Of a DNA stretch of 34,119 nt, positions 7,433 through 18,257 are shown in pieces. The first letter of the stretch is position 1, and the number at the start of each line of letters is the position of its first letter. Location: NCBI GenBank assembly GCA_944392065.1, contig CALXVO010000002.1:1-34119 (forward strand), read 5' to 3'. The notes under the pieces are model-generated. The model did no database searches and was not told the DNA's origin. It worked only from the letters and a program-made list of their open reading frames with translations. Source of the DNA: an uncultured Clostridia bacterium (GTDB lineage Bacteria; Bacillota; Clostridia; TANB77; CAG-508). The translations under genes were made by a program, and so were the position numbers.

Positions 7433-10400
7433 TTATTTATTTTTGCCCTTTAATACTTTTCTTCTTATTAGTACAATTCCTATTACTAGGATTGCTCCAA
7501 CTACAACTGCTATTACACAGTAGGTTATTATTTCGCCAATACCAAATGGTGGGAGTATAACTATTCTTTCTGCTGCACTACTATCTACTTCTGATGCATC
7601 TGATAATGTTGGATCTTGGTTACCTACTAACGAGTAGGCCATTCTTCTACCAACCGAGTTGCTTGTTTTTACAATTTCAGCCATATTAGTATATGTTAAA
7701 TCATCATCTGTATTTTCTGGTGTAATTAATTGTGATAATATTAATGTTTTGCTAATTTCTTGTCCTGGTGCCAATGCTTCTCCTGCTTCGTCTCCGTTTC
7801 CGAAATCTTCAGTTTGAATAATAGTATTAAAGTTTGTTAATTGTTCTGTTAAACTACTATTAACTAAACCGCTATTAATTAAATTATCATCTGTAATTAC
7901 TGCCCAACCATCTTCACTGTTTGTAGTATTGTTACTGTCAAATTGTAAATTATTTGCAACATAGTCTACTACTTGGTTTGCTGTTGTTGTTACTATACTT
8001 GCACCAGTTGTGTCTCCTTTATAGTAGAAATTCTTGCTGTCTCCATCTACGTAATCTACTTCACCAACATTTGTAATCTTTATAGCATAGGTTACTTGTA
8101 TTGTGGCTCCGTGCATTAACTCTTCATCCATGGTTAATTGTATTAAACCTTTATCTGTTCTTCGAACTATTTGGTCTATTTCGTCTCTGTATGAATATCT
8201 ATGTCTATTATCACGGTTGTTTTCTCCTGTTTTGTAATAATATTCTTCATACATTCCTATTTCTCCATTTTCAAAGTCAATTCCACGATCATTGCTATTA
8301 AGTTTCTCTTCATCTATACTATATTCTTCATGATCTTGCCAAATAGCATTATTTGCAGCTTCATTTATATCAAATAGTATACTATTATTTGCAAGAGTTA
8401 CTTTAACATTAGCTACTGATTTATCTATCTCAAGCTGTGCTTTAGGTCTTTCAGTAAGTCCTAAATCTATGTTGTTAAATGTATAATTACTATTATATTG
8501 ATTATCTCCTATATAGTCTCCACTTGAATTTGTTGAGTTGTTTTGTGTACTATTTAGTCCATCTGTTTGTTGCCTATCATACTCAATTTCTGCAACTATA
8601 ACACCAGTTTCTGCTGTCATCCTTGTATTTTCTATTAATTCACTATATAGACTTGAGTTTCCACTATATGGTGATGCTAAAACTTCTGCTATGTGGTTAG
8701 TTATATTATCATCGCTATAATTTATAACTTCTTGTCTTCTGCTCCAAATGTCTTTTGCATCTGAATAATTTGTAGAATTACTATCTGCTGCATATATGTC
8801 ATATCCATATGTTCCTGTTTCGTTTTGTGTTGCTGTATCTATGTATCCTGAGTATGTTCCTGATATATCTGTTGTTGAATTTTGTTGTATGCCATCTTGA
8901 TATGTAGTTGATTTAAAATCCTGTCCATTATATGAAACTACATTTGCTCCTCCATTTACTCCAGCAAGTGCTGTTGCCTCTGTATCTCCATATTGGAATC
9001 TTATGATGTAGTTACCTGGTATAAAGCTTGCAAAGTTATAATTTCCGTTTTCGCCTGTTGTTGTTCTATACCATACACGTTCTGTACCATCTATACATTT
9101 CTCAATTAATTCTACAGTTACTCCTTCTACTCCTATTTCATCATCTTGTCTAATTCCATCACCTATTATAGCGTCTGATGAATTAGCTGTATTTCCAACT
9201 GTTTCAGTTCTTTCATCTTCCCATACAACACCATTTGCTTCTCTTACTGCTCCTTCGTCTACTATTACTCTTAAGCTTGGTGCTTTATCAGTATCATCTT
9301 CGAAGTTTCTCTCATATCTGTTTCCTTGTAGGTCTTGTGCTTCTAAGTTACCTGGATTAGAATCTCTGTCTAACAATCCTGCTATATTAGAAGAATTTTT
9401 TGTTACTCCATTAGGAAGAGTTGTTCCATCTCTATAATATGTAGCATATCCATTTATCTCTGCTAAATTTTCTTTTGGAGTATCTGATGTTGCATACTCT
9501 CCTCCATCTAGAATAACTCTATTGTTTTCTTTATTTACTTGGAATGTTAAATATATGTATGCACTTTCACCAGTTGCTAGTTTTTTGTTCTCTAATCCCC
9601 TGATATATACTGCATTATAAAGATTTCCTGCAATATCGCTTTCTGTTGAAGTACCATATCTGCTACGATCACTACTATTTATATTTTTTGCATTTGCTAT
9701 TAATCCTATGTTTTCATTAACCATTGCATTATAGTATTCATCATCGCTAACATTATTGTTATCATATGTTACCCAAGATAAATCTTCCCTATAAGTATAA
9801 TCTTTATCATAATAGTCTACTACTTCATTTATTTGCCCCATTATACTCATTGATTGATTTCTTACTGTTATCTTATAAGTAATATATATCTCTAATGGAT
9901 TGCCTGGATGATTTTCAGCTATACCTCCTGCAGTGTTGAATAAATAATCTGTCTCATATATTTCTCTATTATAATTCATACCATAATAGCTATCGTAATC
10001 AGACATTCTTACATTTATATCCCAGTATGTATTGTTATCTTCTCCATTTGAATTATTGGTTCCGTCGTTTGAATTTGCGTTTCTCTTATCATATTTATAT
10101 ACTACAGTTTTGTCATTAATCTTTAATGTTGCTTTATATACATCTTTTCTAAGAGATGCATCAAATTCTTGTCTTCTCCATAAACCTAGGTTTACAAAGA
10201 ATTGTCCCGGATATATTGGTTCATATCTAACTCCATTTAATACGATTGCTGATGTATCATAATTTCTATTTTGCGCTTCTTCTGCTGTCGCATAGTCTCC
10301 ACTTCCATTAACTACAAATTGATCATATACTGGATACAAGTCTATTTGTTGATTAAATGGTGAACCTGTATATGCTTGTATATAGCAATCTTCGATAAAT

Positions 10401-12643
10401 TGGAGTTTTCTCCACAATTCCTCATCATTTCCAGCAATATTTTGATAAATACCTCTCATTGCTTCTTCGTCTGGGAATTCATGATTATTTACAATATATT
10501 CTCTTATTCTAGTAGAAATCACACCTTCACTATACTCACCTGCCTCTAATCCTCTTGAATTATATGCAAATCCATCTACTAGTTGCACTCCCGTTTGAGA
10601 GTATGTTCCATCTTCTCCTAAGGTATATCCCATTAAATCTAGTTGAGTATATACTGCATTATAGTTTCCTACTATTCCTAATGAGTTGCTTGATGGATAG
10701 TTTTCTGGGTATGATCCTATTTCTTGGAATCTTTCATCAAATTGTTGTCTAGAAATATCTATTCCGTTAAAAGTAGAATTTCCTGATTCTGTACCTTTTG
10801 AATTTACTGTCCATTCAGTTGTATTATATAATCCTGCATTAACTATTTCATTTACTGAGTTATATTGTCCATTTGCTGTATTTAAATACTCTGTTGGTAA
10901 ATATCTTTGTCCATTATATTCAAATACTACATAGTACTTTTTCATTGGATTTAATCCTCTAAACAGATAGTTACCATTATCATTAGTAAATGTAGGGTTT
11001 ATTCTATGCATTAGTTCTTCTTCAGAAATACCCGCTTCATTTGGATTAGATAATAATTTGGCAATTTCTCCATCTTCTGTATATAGTGTAACTTTTACAT
11101 TCTTTAATGGTGTGTCAGCATTATCTCCTGTAGTGTTACTTACACCATCTGCTTCTGATTCTTTGCCTGCTAAAGTATCTTCCCAAACATGACCACCTAA
11201 ATCCATTGATAATTCTATTTCTGGTATTCCTGGTTCATCACCATCAAGTCCAATTATAATTTCTTGCTCATATATACTTCTAATTGCATCTGCTGTCATT
11301 AAGTATTGTTGTTTTTTAGTGCTGTCATCTAAGTAGCATGTTGTTATACATCCAGAATCTTCAACTCCATCATGGTAATGTATATTATAACTATGATCAT
11401 GTGTATATCTAACAAAATATACAGCACCTCTCATCTTAGTATACTCACCATTTGCAAGCATGTATTTGAATTTAATTTTTACTGATATATATACTACTCT
11501 GTTTGCGTCATCATCACTTAATCCTGTATTAGGATCTTCAAATACTATTTGAAAATCTTGTCCTGAACTTGGATATACTTGAGCTGTTTCATCTACTTTT
11601 AAATCTTCGCTTGGTTCAAAATATTCAGGTGTTACTGCATTTCCATAGATTCCTGTTGTAGTATCTTTTAATATTATTTTTTCAACTTCTATGTCATCTC
11701 TTACTTGAACTTTTTCGCTATTATAGCCTATTATGGTCATTTCAGATATTCCTGCAAAAGCAATATCTCCATAAACTCCATTTGTGTATTCTACATTAAA
11801 AGGTCCTACAGTATATTCTCCTGTGTTTTGATTTACTTTTGTATAAACACTATCTAGTTCAGTTGTGTCTATTGGCTGAAGTCCTTTATCTCTTACTAAA
11901 TTGTCATACTCTGCATAATCTTTTGCTTCTTTAACATATTCATTTTTGTAATAGAAATCATTATCATATGATGAGTCATATTTCATGTCCTCTAGATGTT
12001 CATAGTCTCCATCTCCTATAATAAGATTCTCATCTCCTCGATTGCCATTACTTAGTTCTACATCTCTTAAATCCCAAATGGCCAATTGCTTAGCAATACT
12101 CCATTTTCTTATTGGATCAACAAATATTTCTTCTCCAGTATCAGGGTCAACAATAGTTGGTTTGCCACCTGATAATATGTAGGATACTGCTACTGGCAAC
12201 TTGTCGCTTCCTACTGCTGTAAATATTGCTCTAGTATGTTTTCCTATGTCTGGAGTAGCAGCATGTCCATTCGATGTTAAACAATCTGAACGATATGTTC
12301 TGTTTTCCAAACTTTTTGCATATTCATAGGAAATTACATCTTCGTCATCATAAGCATAATATCTAATATCAGCAGCTGGCTCTAGACAGTAGATTTGGTA
12401 GTCTCCATATGTAGGCAAACGTGGATACCTAGAGGTATGATGTAAACCTTCAAACTGATCAAGATCTATATAATAGTCATAAGTTTCAGGATCCAACTCA
12501 CCTTCTGCAAGAGTTCCTGGATCTGCTGTATCAGTTTCTCCATCTACAGCATTTACAGTATTTTTAATAGTGTAAAATGTTAGTATTGTAAGTGTAAGTA
12601 TTAATGTTAATGACAATCCTATTTTTATAAACTTGCTCTTCAT
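7433..12643 (-). CDS. giant surface protein with apparent Cys-Gln thioester domain and SdrD-B-like domains
   Basis: A 1736-aa secreted protein. A signal peptide or N-terminal anchor covers residues 1-33. Residues 80-195 look like a thioester adhesin domain: a Cys in YQIYCLEP (Cys86), VAVSYILSGG, then IAKQLAIWDL (Gln186). The paired Cys and the Gln before xAIW are how TQXA/thioester-domain adhesins make the internal bond that binds host surfaces covalently. SdrD-B/prealbumin-like modules follow at about 484-581 (GGHVWEDT...DNGNYLFRGL) and 1138-1221 (ANGVVWED...ENGNYNFASFIPGNYIIRF). The C-terminus has one membrane segment (about 1706-1728) and a basic tail, RRKVLKGKNK. No LPXTG is present; LPPFG lies just before the membrane segment. 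AAGGAGG precedes the ATG by 5 nt. The upstream giant gene ends 16 nt before, so they form an operon. Confidence 0.8.
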   Translation of the reverse strand: MKSKFIKIGLSLTLILTLTILTFYTIKNTVNAVDGETDTADPGTLAEGELDPETYDYYIDLDQFEGLHHTSRYPRLPTYGDYQIYCLEPAADIRYYAYDDEDVISYEYAKSLENRTYRSDCLTSNGHAATPDIGKHTRAIFTAVGSDKLPVAVSYILSGGKPTIVDPDTGEEIFVDPIRKWSIAKQLAIWDLRDVELSNGNRGDENLIIGDGDYEHLEDMKYDSSYDNDFYYKNEYVKEAKDYAEYDNLVRDKGLQPIDTTELDSVYTKVNQNTGEYTVGPFNVEYTNGVYGDIAFAGISEMTIIGYNSEKVQVRDDIEVEKIILKDTTTGIYGNAVTPEYFEPSEDLKVDETAQVYPSSGQDFQIVFEDPNTGLSDDDANRVVYISVKIKFKYMLANGEYTKMRGAVYFVRYTHDHSYNIHYHDGVEDSGCITTCYLDDSTKKQQYLMTADAIRSIYEQEIIIGLDGDEPGIPEIELSMDLGGHVWEDTLAGKESEADGVSNTTGDNADTPLKNVKVTLYTEDGEIAKLLSNPNEAGISEEELMHRINPTFTNDNGNYLFRGLNPMKKYYVVFEYNGQRYLPTEYLNTANGQYNSVNEIVNAGLYNTTEWTVNSKGTESGNSTFNGIDISRQQFDERFQEIGSYPENYPSSNSLGIVGNYNAVYTQLDLMGYTLGEDGTYSQTGVQLVDGFAYNSRGLEAGEYSEGVISTRIREYIVNNHEFPDEEAMRGIYQNIAGNDEELWRKLQFIEDCYIQAYTGSPFNQQIDLYPVYDQFVVNGSGDYATAEEAQNRNYDTSAIVLNGVRYEPIYPGQFFVNLGLWRRQEFDASLRKDVYKATLKINDKTVVYKYDKRNANSNDGTNNSNGEDNNTYWDINVRMSDYDSYYGMNYNREIYETDYLFNTAGGIAENHPGNPLEIYITYKITVRNQSMSIMGQINEVVDYYDKDYTYREDLSWVTYDNNNVSDDEYYNAMVNENIGLIANAKNINSSDRSRYGTSTESDIAGNLYNAVYIRGLENKKLATGESAYIYLTFQVNKENNRVILDGGEYATSDTPKENLAEINGYATYYRDGTTLPNGVTKNSSNIAGLLDRDSNPGNLEAQDLQGNRYERNFEDDTDKAPSLRVIVDEGAVREANGVVWEDERTETVGNTANSSDAIIGDGIRQDDEIGVEGVTVELIEKCIDGTERVWYRTTTGENGNYNFASFIPGNYIIRFQYGDTEATALAGVNGGANVVSYNGQDFKSTTYQDGIQQNSTTDISGTYSGYIDTATQNETGTYGYDIYAADSNSTNYSDAKDIWSRRQEVINYSDDNITNHIAEVLASPYSGNSSLYSELIENTRMTAETGVIVAEIEYDRQQTDGLNSTQNNSTNSSGDYIGDNQYNSNYTFNNIDLGLTERPKAQLEIDKSVANVKVTLANNSILFDINEAANNAIWQDHEEYSIDEEKLNSNDRGIDFENGEIGMYEEYYYKTGENNRDNRHRYSYRDEIDQIVRRTDKGLIQLTMDEELMHGATIQVTYAIKITNVGEVDYVDGDSKNFYYKGDTTGASIVTTTANQVVDYVANNLQFDSNNTTNSEDGWAVITDDNLINSGLVNSSLTEQLTNFNTIIQTEDFGNGDEAGEALAPGQEISKTLILSQLITPENTDDDLTYTNMAEIVKTSNSVGRRMAYSLVGNQDPTLSDASEVDSSAAERIVILPPFGIGEIITYCVIAVVVGAILVIGIVLIRRKVLKGKNK

Positions 12644-12659
12644 ATTATCCTCCTTTCAT

Positions 12660-15600
12660 TTAAACTTTTTTATTTAGAACATATTTTTTTATGCCAAATA
12701 TTCCAAATCCTACGATTACTATAATTCCTAATGCAATCAATACATATACTATAATCTGACTACCTGTTACTAAAGATACAACTACATCAGCCTTAGACAT
12801 ATCATCTTCTGTTTTTACTTCATTGCCTGTGGTTGAATCTACATCTTGTAGTCCTTGTTCATTATAGCTTTCATAAATTTCTGCACTATTATTTATTGTA
12901 CTAAATATTAAATCTTCTGTTATTCTTATACTAACCACTAAAGTAACTTCTTTAGTTTCTCCCGGATTTATTTTTTCATTTGCTAAGCTTGAATTGTATA
13001 TGTTTCCATTATCTGATAAATACCAGTCTGTATTTAGTTCCGTATTAAAGTTAACCTCTTTTGGTAAGTAATCTACTATTTTGTTTACGTAACCTGGTAC
13101 AGAACCTTCATTTGTTACTACAATTCTGTATTCTATAACTGCACTACTCTGTCCTACATTTCTATCTAATACTTCTATTCTTGATACTTGGCTGTCTCTA
13201 TATTCATCTACTCTTGTACCTATAGTTGGAGTTGTTAATGTTATTTTATTAATATATTTGTCTAATCTTAAGTCAAATTTATTAGTTGCATATAATCCTA
13301 TATCAATATCTCTTACATTTTCGCCATTTACTGTAATAATATCTGTAATACCAGCTATTCTTCTTTCTCCATTAAGTGTTAGATTAATGTCTATTACATC
13401 TGAATTAAAGCTTCCATCCACTCCTGATTTCTGATATTCTGTCAAACTATAATTTGATGAATCATATACAAATACTACTAAATATTCGCCATTTGGTAAA
13501 TTGTTAAATTGATAAGTTCCATTGTCTGATGTTGTAGTTATTTTTTCCTCGTTTGAGTCTGGATCTTTAACAATACTATTTCCATCTTTGCTTAATAATA
13601 TTACTTGTATATTAGATAGCCTTTGTTCATTTGAATCTCTTTTTCCATCCATATTATCGTCCAACCATGCTGTTCCAGTAATTTTGTATCTATTATTAGA
13701 TGGATTAGATGGATCTGATGGATCTCCTCCTTGATTATGTATCTCATCATTATATTCTATAATATTGGTTACTGTATTTGTTTCAATCGATTCCATACCT
13801 TTAGCTGTTATTGTCATTTTGTTTTGTATTTCTTTTTCATTTGCATCTGGTAATAGTTTTGCTTTTCCCATTATATTTATTTCTACGCTATCACCACTGG
13901 CTAATTGGCTAATAGATATTTCTACTATTCCGTTAGTAAGGCTAGTTACTGTGCTTTCTTGTCCATTAATTATATATGTTGCTTTATCAAAATTTAGTTC
14001 CTCTGGTAATTCATTTCTTACCTTTATATTACGTGCAACAGATGTTCCTGTATTTGTAAGTTTCATACTATATGTAACTATATTACCCTCTTTTACATAT
14101 CTAGGCGATGAAGTCAATTCAGATACTTCTAATTTTACCTCTTCGGCTATATATTCTGTTATGTTAGAATAATGCTCTTCTGTGTTGTCGGCTTTTGCAC
14201 TAGCCATAATAGAAATATCGCCTTCGTATTCTTCAACCTCTACTTGTAATATAATTAATTTATGAATACTTAGTGTTCCTATATCTACAGTTACTGTATT
14301 TGAATTTTCATCATAGCTAATTCCTTCTGTACTTTCTTCATTTGACGACCAATTGTCTTTTATTACTGCACTTTTATATTTTATACCTTCTGGTAATGGA
14401 ATTGTTACTATTGTATTTGTTAAATCTCCCATTGAAGAAATATTGTATAAGCTAATTAAATACTCTATAGTCTGTCCTTTAATAAGAACTTGTGACTCAC
14501 TTGTGTCACTCGCCATAGCTATATAAATTTTTCCTTCTTCTACGTTGAATACACAATCATTTGAAGATATTCTTCCTTCTATTTCGTCTCCAGTAATATA
14601 TGCTGTATTTGTAATTTCTTTTGGAAATCCATTTGATGAATTAGTGCTAGTTTCATCATCCAAATAGTCATCAACTTTAATATAATATGAAACTTGTGCA
14701 CTTTCCCCTACTTTTATAGTTCCTGCATCTATAACTTTTGTGTTTTCCTCTTCTTCATAGAATCCATTTCCTGGTGAATATTCCATAAAAGTTGTATTTT
14801 CTGGTAATGGTACATTAACTTTCACATTTTCTGCATCTACATCTCCTACATTTTTAACTGTTACTTTCATTTTTACTATTTGCCCTTCTCTAATAACTTC
14901 TGCTGTTGATGAAAGTTCAGCTTCTAATTCAGGGCCTTCTCCAGTTGTTAAACGTATAATAGAAGATATTTTGTTCTCAGATATTGTTCCAATATCTGAA
15001 TTATTATCATAATATACTTTATACATGCTATACGAACTATTATTAGCAGTTAGGTTTTCTGGTATTTCGACTTCATACATAAAATCAAATTTGCTTCCTG
15101 AACTCATTTTATACTCAGTATTAAATACTATCATAAATGATTTTGATGATGTTGTTGCAGTTTCATTCCATCCATTGCTAGAATCTTCTAAATCTTTGGT
15201 TGCATTAGCATTGTCTGAATAATACACTTTATAATTAGAAGCATCTATTCCAGATATTCCTATTCCGGCTGATAAAGGAATTGTGAATGTTGAACCCAAT
15301 TCTGTATCTGTATCAATCTTTTTGTTTCCTTGTGCTGGAATTCTTCCTAACACTATGATATTGCTTATATCATTTGAATAATTATTTATTACTGTGCCTT
15401 TTATTGTAGAAACTCTTTTTTCTGAATATGTATCAAGCTCTGCTATTTGTTCTTCATCAGATATTGAAAATAATTCTGATGCTCCTTCTTTATAATTACT
15501 AATTCCATTTGCTGCTACAACCCCCGCTGGTGCAACATAATCGATTTCTGTTTCTAGAGCTCCTTCAGCATTATTTGATTCTTCATTGTTATTTATGAAT

Positions 15601-17630
15601 TCCATTGTTATTTTGTCAGTTCCAGTTGGAGTTAGTGTATTAGTTGTTATATCAGTGTTTAAAACAACTATTGCTCCTTTATACTCTGCATCTATTGCAT
15701 ATTCAGTTTGAACACCTTCTAATGTTACATTTATAACTTTATGTCCATTCTCATCAACAACTTCAGAGCTTTTAATTTTTAAACCTTTATCAAGTAATAT
15801 ATTTGTGCTCTTTAAATCAATCTCCTCTATATAAGAAGGAAATGTTATTTTTATTGTTGGATTTTCAAATAAAGCATTATAAACACTAGAAGTATTAAGA
15901 ACCACTCTTATTTCTACATTCTCGTTTTTTACAACTGTTGTTAAGTCTGATTTGCTTATTTCTAATTCGACTTTTGTTTCTGGTTCTTTTAATAATATTT
16001 CTCTCCAAGCTGTATAAGTTGTAGTATTAGTTTTTCCTTCTAAATCCACTCTCATTTTTGTAAATGATTTCATCTGTTGTTTTGAATATGCTATATCACC
16101 TTTTATAGCTTTTACTATATTTACTTCTAATTGTCCTTCTGTTATAGGTGCAGATGTTGTTATAGTTACTTTATTATTATTGTGAGAACTTATATCTAAT
16201 AAATAAATTCCATTTTCTAAAGTAGACTCTTTATTTATCTTTCCAAGTTCTTGTCCTTCTTCGTCTTTTACTACAATTTCTCCATCTTCTCCTAACATCT
16301 TATTAAATACCGCTTGACTAATCTCTATTCTCTTATTATATGCATAGTTATTACCACTCACTGTTGTAGATTCTTCAGAATCATCTGCCCTTAAAAATTT
16401 ATCATGTCCTTGTATAAATTCTATAGAAGTTGTTAATTCTGCACTATTTACTGTTGCCACATATTTTGTATAATATTCGGTTTCGACTTTTGAATCTGTA
16501 TCATAATTTGCATATATATATCCTTTGCTAATATCGCTTGATGAAAATATAGCAAAATCTGTAATAGTTCCTTCCGCTTCTGTATATTCTATTGAAGCCT
16601 CTGCTGAATTATTTACTGTAAATTCTTCGCTATTATACACAACGATGTTTGATTCTGCAGTTGCAACAGTATCTATTCCATCTACATTTTCAGACTCATC
16701 TGTATCTTGTCCTTCAAAAATATATGTAACTAGATATTCATCTTTAACATCTTTTTTCCATGAAATACTATCTAATAAATTTGATGTGTTTATAGTAACT
16801 TTTCCGCTTTCAGCATCATACATATAATTGTTAGATGTAAATTCTAGTCCATCTGTTTTTCCATTTGTTGCTTCTGTATTTGTTGCTATTACTTTTACAT
16901 CTGTTGGCTTCATTCCATTTATAGTTGGAACCGTAACTTCTATATTTGTAGATTTAATTGGTAATGTACTATCTTTTATATTTGAATTTATTTTTGTTTG
17001 TGCTATTATTCCGTAACTTCCATTTGTAGAATATGGTGTATATTTTGTACTTTCGATAGTTAATTCAGCTTCTGCTGTTCCATTCCATGAAAGCTTATTA
17101 CTTACACTCTTTTCAATAGAATTTTCTTCTCCTTCTCCATCAATATATGTACCAGTAAATTTAGTTAAAGTTTCTTTGTTAAAGTAATCTAGCGACACAT
17201 TATCATTTTCTAATATTTCTATTGGAAGTTCTATAGTAATATTTGAACCATTATTTAATTGATTTAATACTATTTTATTATTTGCTGTGTCGATACTTTG
17301 TATATTGCTATCTGTTATTCCTTCTTTTAATTTAAAATTAGTATTTTGAAACTCTATTGTTCCATTTTCCAAATATCCCGCATTATTTACTTTTACATTT
17401 ATATATAGTTTTGCATCTTCGCTACCTATATCAAAGACTTGATTATGTACTCCGCCATAAAAATATGAATTAAACTCTACATTTCTATGATTTGTACTGG
17501 TTGTTTGTTCGTTTAATTCTTCATCACTTAATGCATGTACTATAGTATATTCTCCGAGTATAGCTAAGTTTGCACCTATTAAAATGATTACTAAAAATAA
17601 TGCAATTAGTTTTTTCAATGATTTGTTCAT
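12660..17630 (-). CDS. giant surface protein with DUF11-like repeats and an SdrD-B-like domain
   Basis: A 1656-aa secreted protein. The signal peptide spans residues 1-33 (KKLIALFLVIILIGANLAIL). The first 900 residues are Ser/Thr/Asn-rich beta-type sequence without a motif I can name. From about 910 come DUF11-like Ig-fold repeats (TVKNVGDVDAENVKVNVPLP; LTNTGTSVARNIKVRNELPE), a Pro/Asp linker (GGDPSDPSNPSNN), an SdrD-B domain at about 1313-1420 (GTAWLDDNMDGKRDSNEQ; NGTYQFNNLPNGEYLVVF), one more DUF11 domain (about 1455-1610), a membrane segment and a basic end (KKYVLNKKV). No LPXTG; LVTG precedes the membrane segment. GGAGGT lies 5 nt before the ATG at 17630, better than an in-frame ATG at 17657. 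It is first in an operon with the thioester protein. It is probably a stalk or adhesin, with ligand unknown. Confidence 0.82.
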   Translation of the reverse strand: MNKSLKKLIALFLVIILIGANLAILGEYTIVHALSDEELNEQTTSTNHRNVEFNSYFYGGVHNQVFDIGSEDAKLYINVKVNNAGYLENGTIEFQNTNFKLKEGITDSNIQSIDTANNKIVLNQLNNGSNITIELPIEILENDNVSLDYFNKETLTKFTGTYIDGEGEENSIEKSVSNKLSWNGTAEAELTIESTKYTPYSTNGSYGIIAQTKINSNIKDSTLPIKSTNIEVTVPTINGMKPTDVKVIATNTEATNGKTDGLEFTSNNYMYDAESGKVTINTSNLLDSISWKKDVKDEYLVTYIFEGQDTDESENVDGIDTVATAESNIVVYNSEEFTVNNSAEASIEYTEAEGTITDFAIFSSSDISKGYIYANYDTDSKVETEYYTKYVATVNSAELTTSIEFIQGHDKFLRADDSEESTTVSGNNYAYNKRIEISQAVFNKMLGEDGEIVVKDEEGQELGKINKESTLENGIYLLDISSHNNNKVTITTSAPITEGQLEVNIVKAIKGDIAYSKQQMKSFTKMRVDLEGKTNTTTYTAWREILLKEPETKVELEISKSDLTTVVKNENVEIRVVLNTSSVYNALFENPTIKITFPSYIEEIDLKSTNILLDKGLKIKSSEVVDENGHKVINVTLEGVQTEYAIDAEYKGAIVVLNTDITTNTLTPTGTDKITMEFINNNEESNNAEGALETEIDYVAPAGVVAANGISNYKEGASELFSISDEEQIAELDTYSEKRVSTIKGTVINNYSNDISNIIVLGRIPAQGNKKIDTDTELGSTFTIPLSAGIGISGIDASNYKVYYSDNANATKDLEDSSNGWNETATTSSKSFMIVFNTEYKMSSGSKFDFMYEVEIPENLTANNSSYSMYKVYYDNNSDIGTISENKISSIIRLTTGEGPELEAELSSTAEVIREGQIVKMKVTVKNVGDVDAENVKVNVPLPENTTFMEYSPGNGFYEEEENTKVIDAGTIKVGESAQVSYYIKVDDYLDDETSTNSSNGFPKEITNTAYITGDEIEGRISSNDCVFNVEEGKIYIAMASDTSESQVLIKGQTIEYLISLYNISSMGDLTNTIVTIPLPEGIKYKSAVIKDNWSSNEESTEGISYDENSNTVTVDIGTLSIHKLIILQVEVEEYEGDISIMASAKADNTEEHYSNITEYIAEEVKLEVSELTSSPRYVKEGNIVTYSMKLTNTGTSVARNIKVRNELPEELNFDKATYIINGQESTVTSLTNGIVEISISQLASGDSVEINIMGKAKLLPDANEKEIQNKMTITAKGMESIETNTVTNIIEYNDEIHNQGGDPSDPSNPSNNRYKITGTAWLDDNMDGKRDSNEQRLSNIQVILLSKDGNSIVKDPDSNEEKITTTSDNGTYQFNNLPNGEYLVVFVYDSSNYSLTEYQKSGVDGSFNSDVIDINLTLNGERRIAGITDIITVNGENVRDIDIGLYATNKFDLRLDKYINKITLTTPTIGTRVDEYRDSQVSRIEVLDRNVGQSSAVIEYRIVVTNEGSVPGYVNKIVDYLPKEVNFNTELNTDWYLSDNGNIYNSSLANEKINPGETKEVTLVVSIRITEDLIFSTINNSAEIYESYNEQGLQDVDSTTGNEVKTEDDMSKADVVVSLVTGSQIIVYVLIALGIIVIVGFGIFGIKKYVLNKKV

Positions 17631-17665
17631 AATAACCTCCAATTTTTTTAATAACATACAAATAT

Positions 17666-17694
17666 ATTATACAATATTTTTATTGTTTTTTCAA
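17666..17694 (-). promoter_or_regulatory. sigma-A promoter of the surface-protein operon
   Basis: On the minus strand TTGAAA (17694-17689), a 17-nt spacer and a perfect TATAAT (17671-17666) lie about 35 nt before the start codon at 17630. This is the best promoter match in the window and argues for vegetative expression. The rest of the 362-nt divergent region (17700-17980) is very AT-rich, presumably with the promoter of the plus-strand cluster; I could not fix that one. Confidence 0.75.
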
Positions 17695-17992
17695 TACATT
17701 TCGACATTTCAAGAAACTTTTTATGTATATTTCTCTCTATATATGCGAATATGCATAAAAACACTTTTAATACAATATATTAATTATATTTTAGCACCTT
17801 TTCGGCAAATTTCAACATTAATATCATAGTAATTTTTACCATATCTTGTTTTCCGTTTACGGAAATTCATTTTTTAAGCAAATATTAAATTTATATTACA
17901 TTTTTATTACAATTTTACAAATAGTAACTTATTTTATTTTTTTGAATATTATATTATAGTTTTATTAACATATATTATATTGGGGTGAGTTT

Positions 17993-18154
17993 ATGAATAA
18001 TCAAAATAAAGGTATGGATATGGCACAATTAATGTCATTACTTTCTAAGATGGATAAAAAAGATTTAGAGCAGGGATTAAACAAATTAAGTGGTATGCTT
18101 AAATCTAAGGATTCTAATGAGATTATTAATGAAATTAAGAAAGGAAAACAATAG
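17993..18154 (+). CDS. small hypothetical protein (53 aa)
   Basis: A short ORF starting ATG after GGGGTGAG, ending TAG. The product begins MNNQNKGMDMAQLMSLLSKM and continues as two amphipathic helices with many Leu, Lys and Asp residues, ending IKKGKQ. It has no membrane segment or cysteine. I do not recognise a named family. Its strong ribosome binding site, sensible composition and position as first gene of a plus-strand set facing the surface-protein operon argue that it is real. The next gene also begins with a helical LMNQF/LMSLL-type segment, so the two products may be distantly related or act together. Confidence 0.65.
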   Translation: MNNQNKGMDMAQLMSLLSKMDKKDLEQGLNKLSGMLKSKDSNEIINEIKKGKQ

Positions 18155-18257
18155 AAAAATAAACATGTAATTACTACACGCCTAAGAGATATTTAATAGA
18201 TATTTGTAAAATTCTTTCTTTATAATGGAGAAAGATATGTATATTGGAGGAATTTAT

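Noticed and set aside
7433..7560. Canonical LPXTG sorting signal in the thioester protein
   Set aside because: The motif before the membrane segment is LPPFG, not LPXTG, and no sortase gene is in the window; kept only as a hypothesis.
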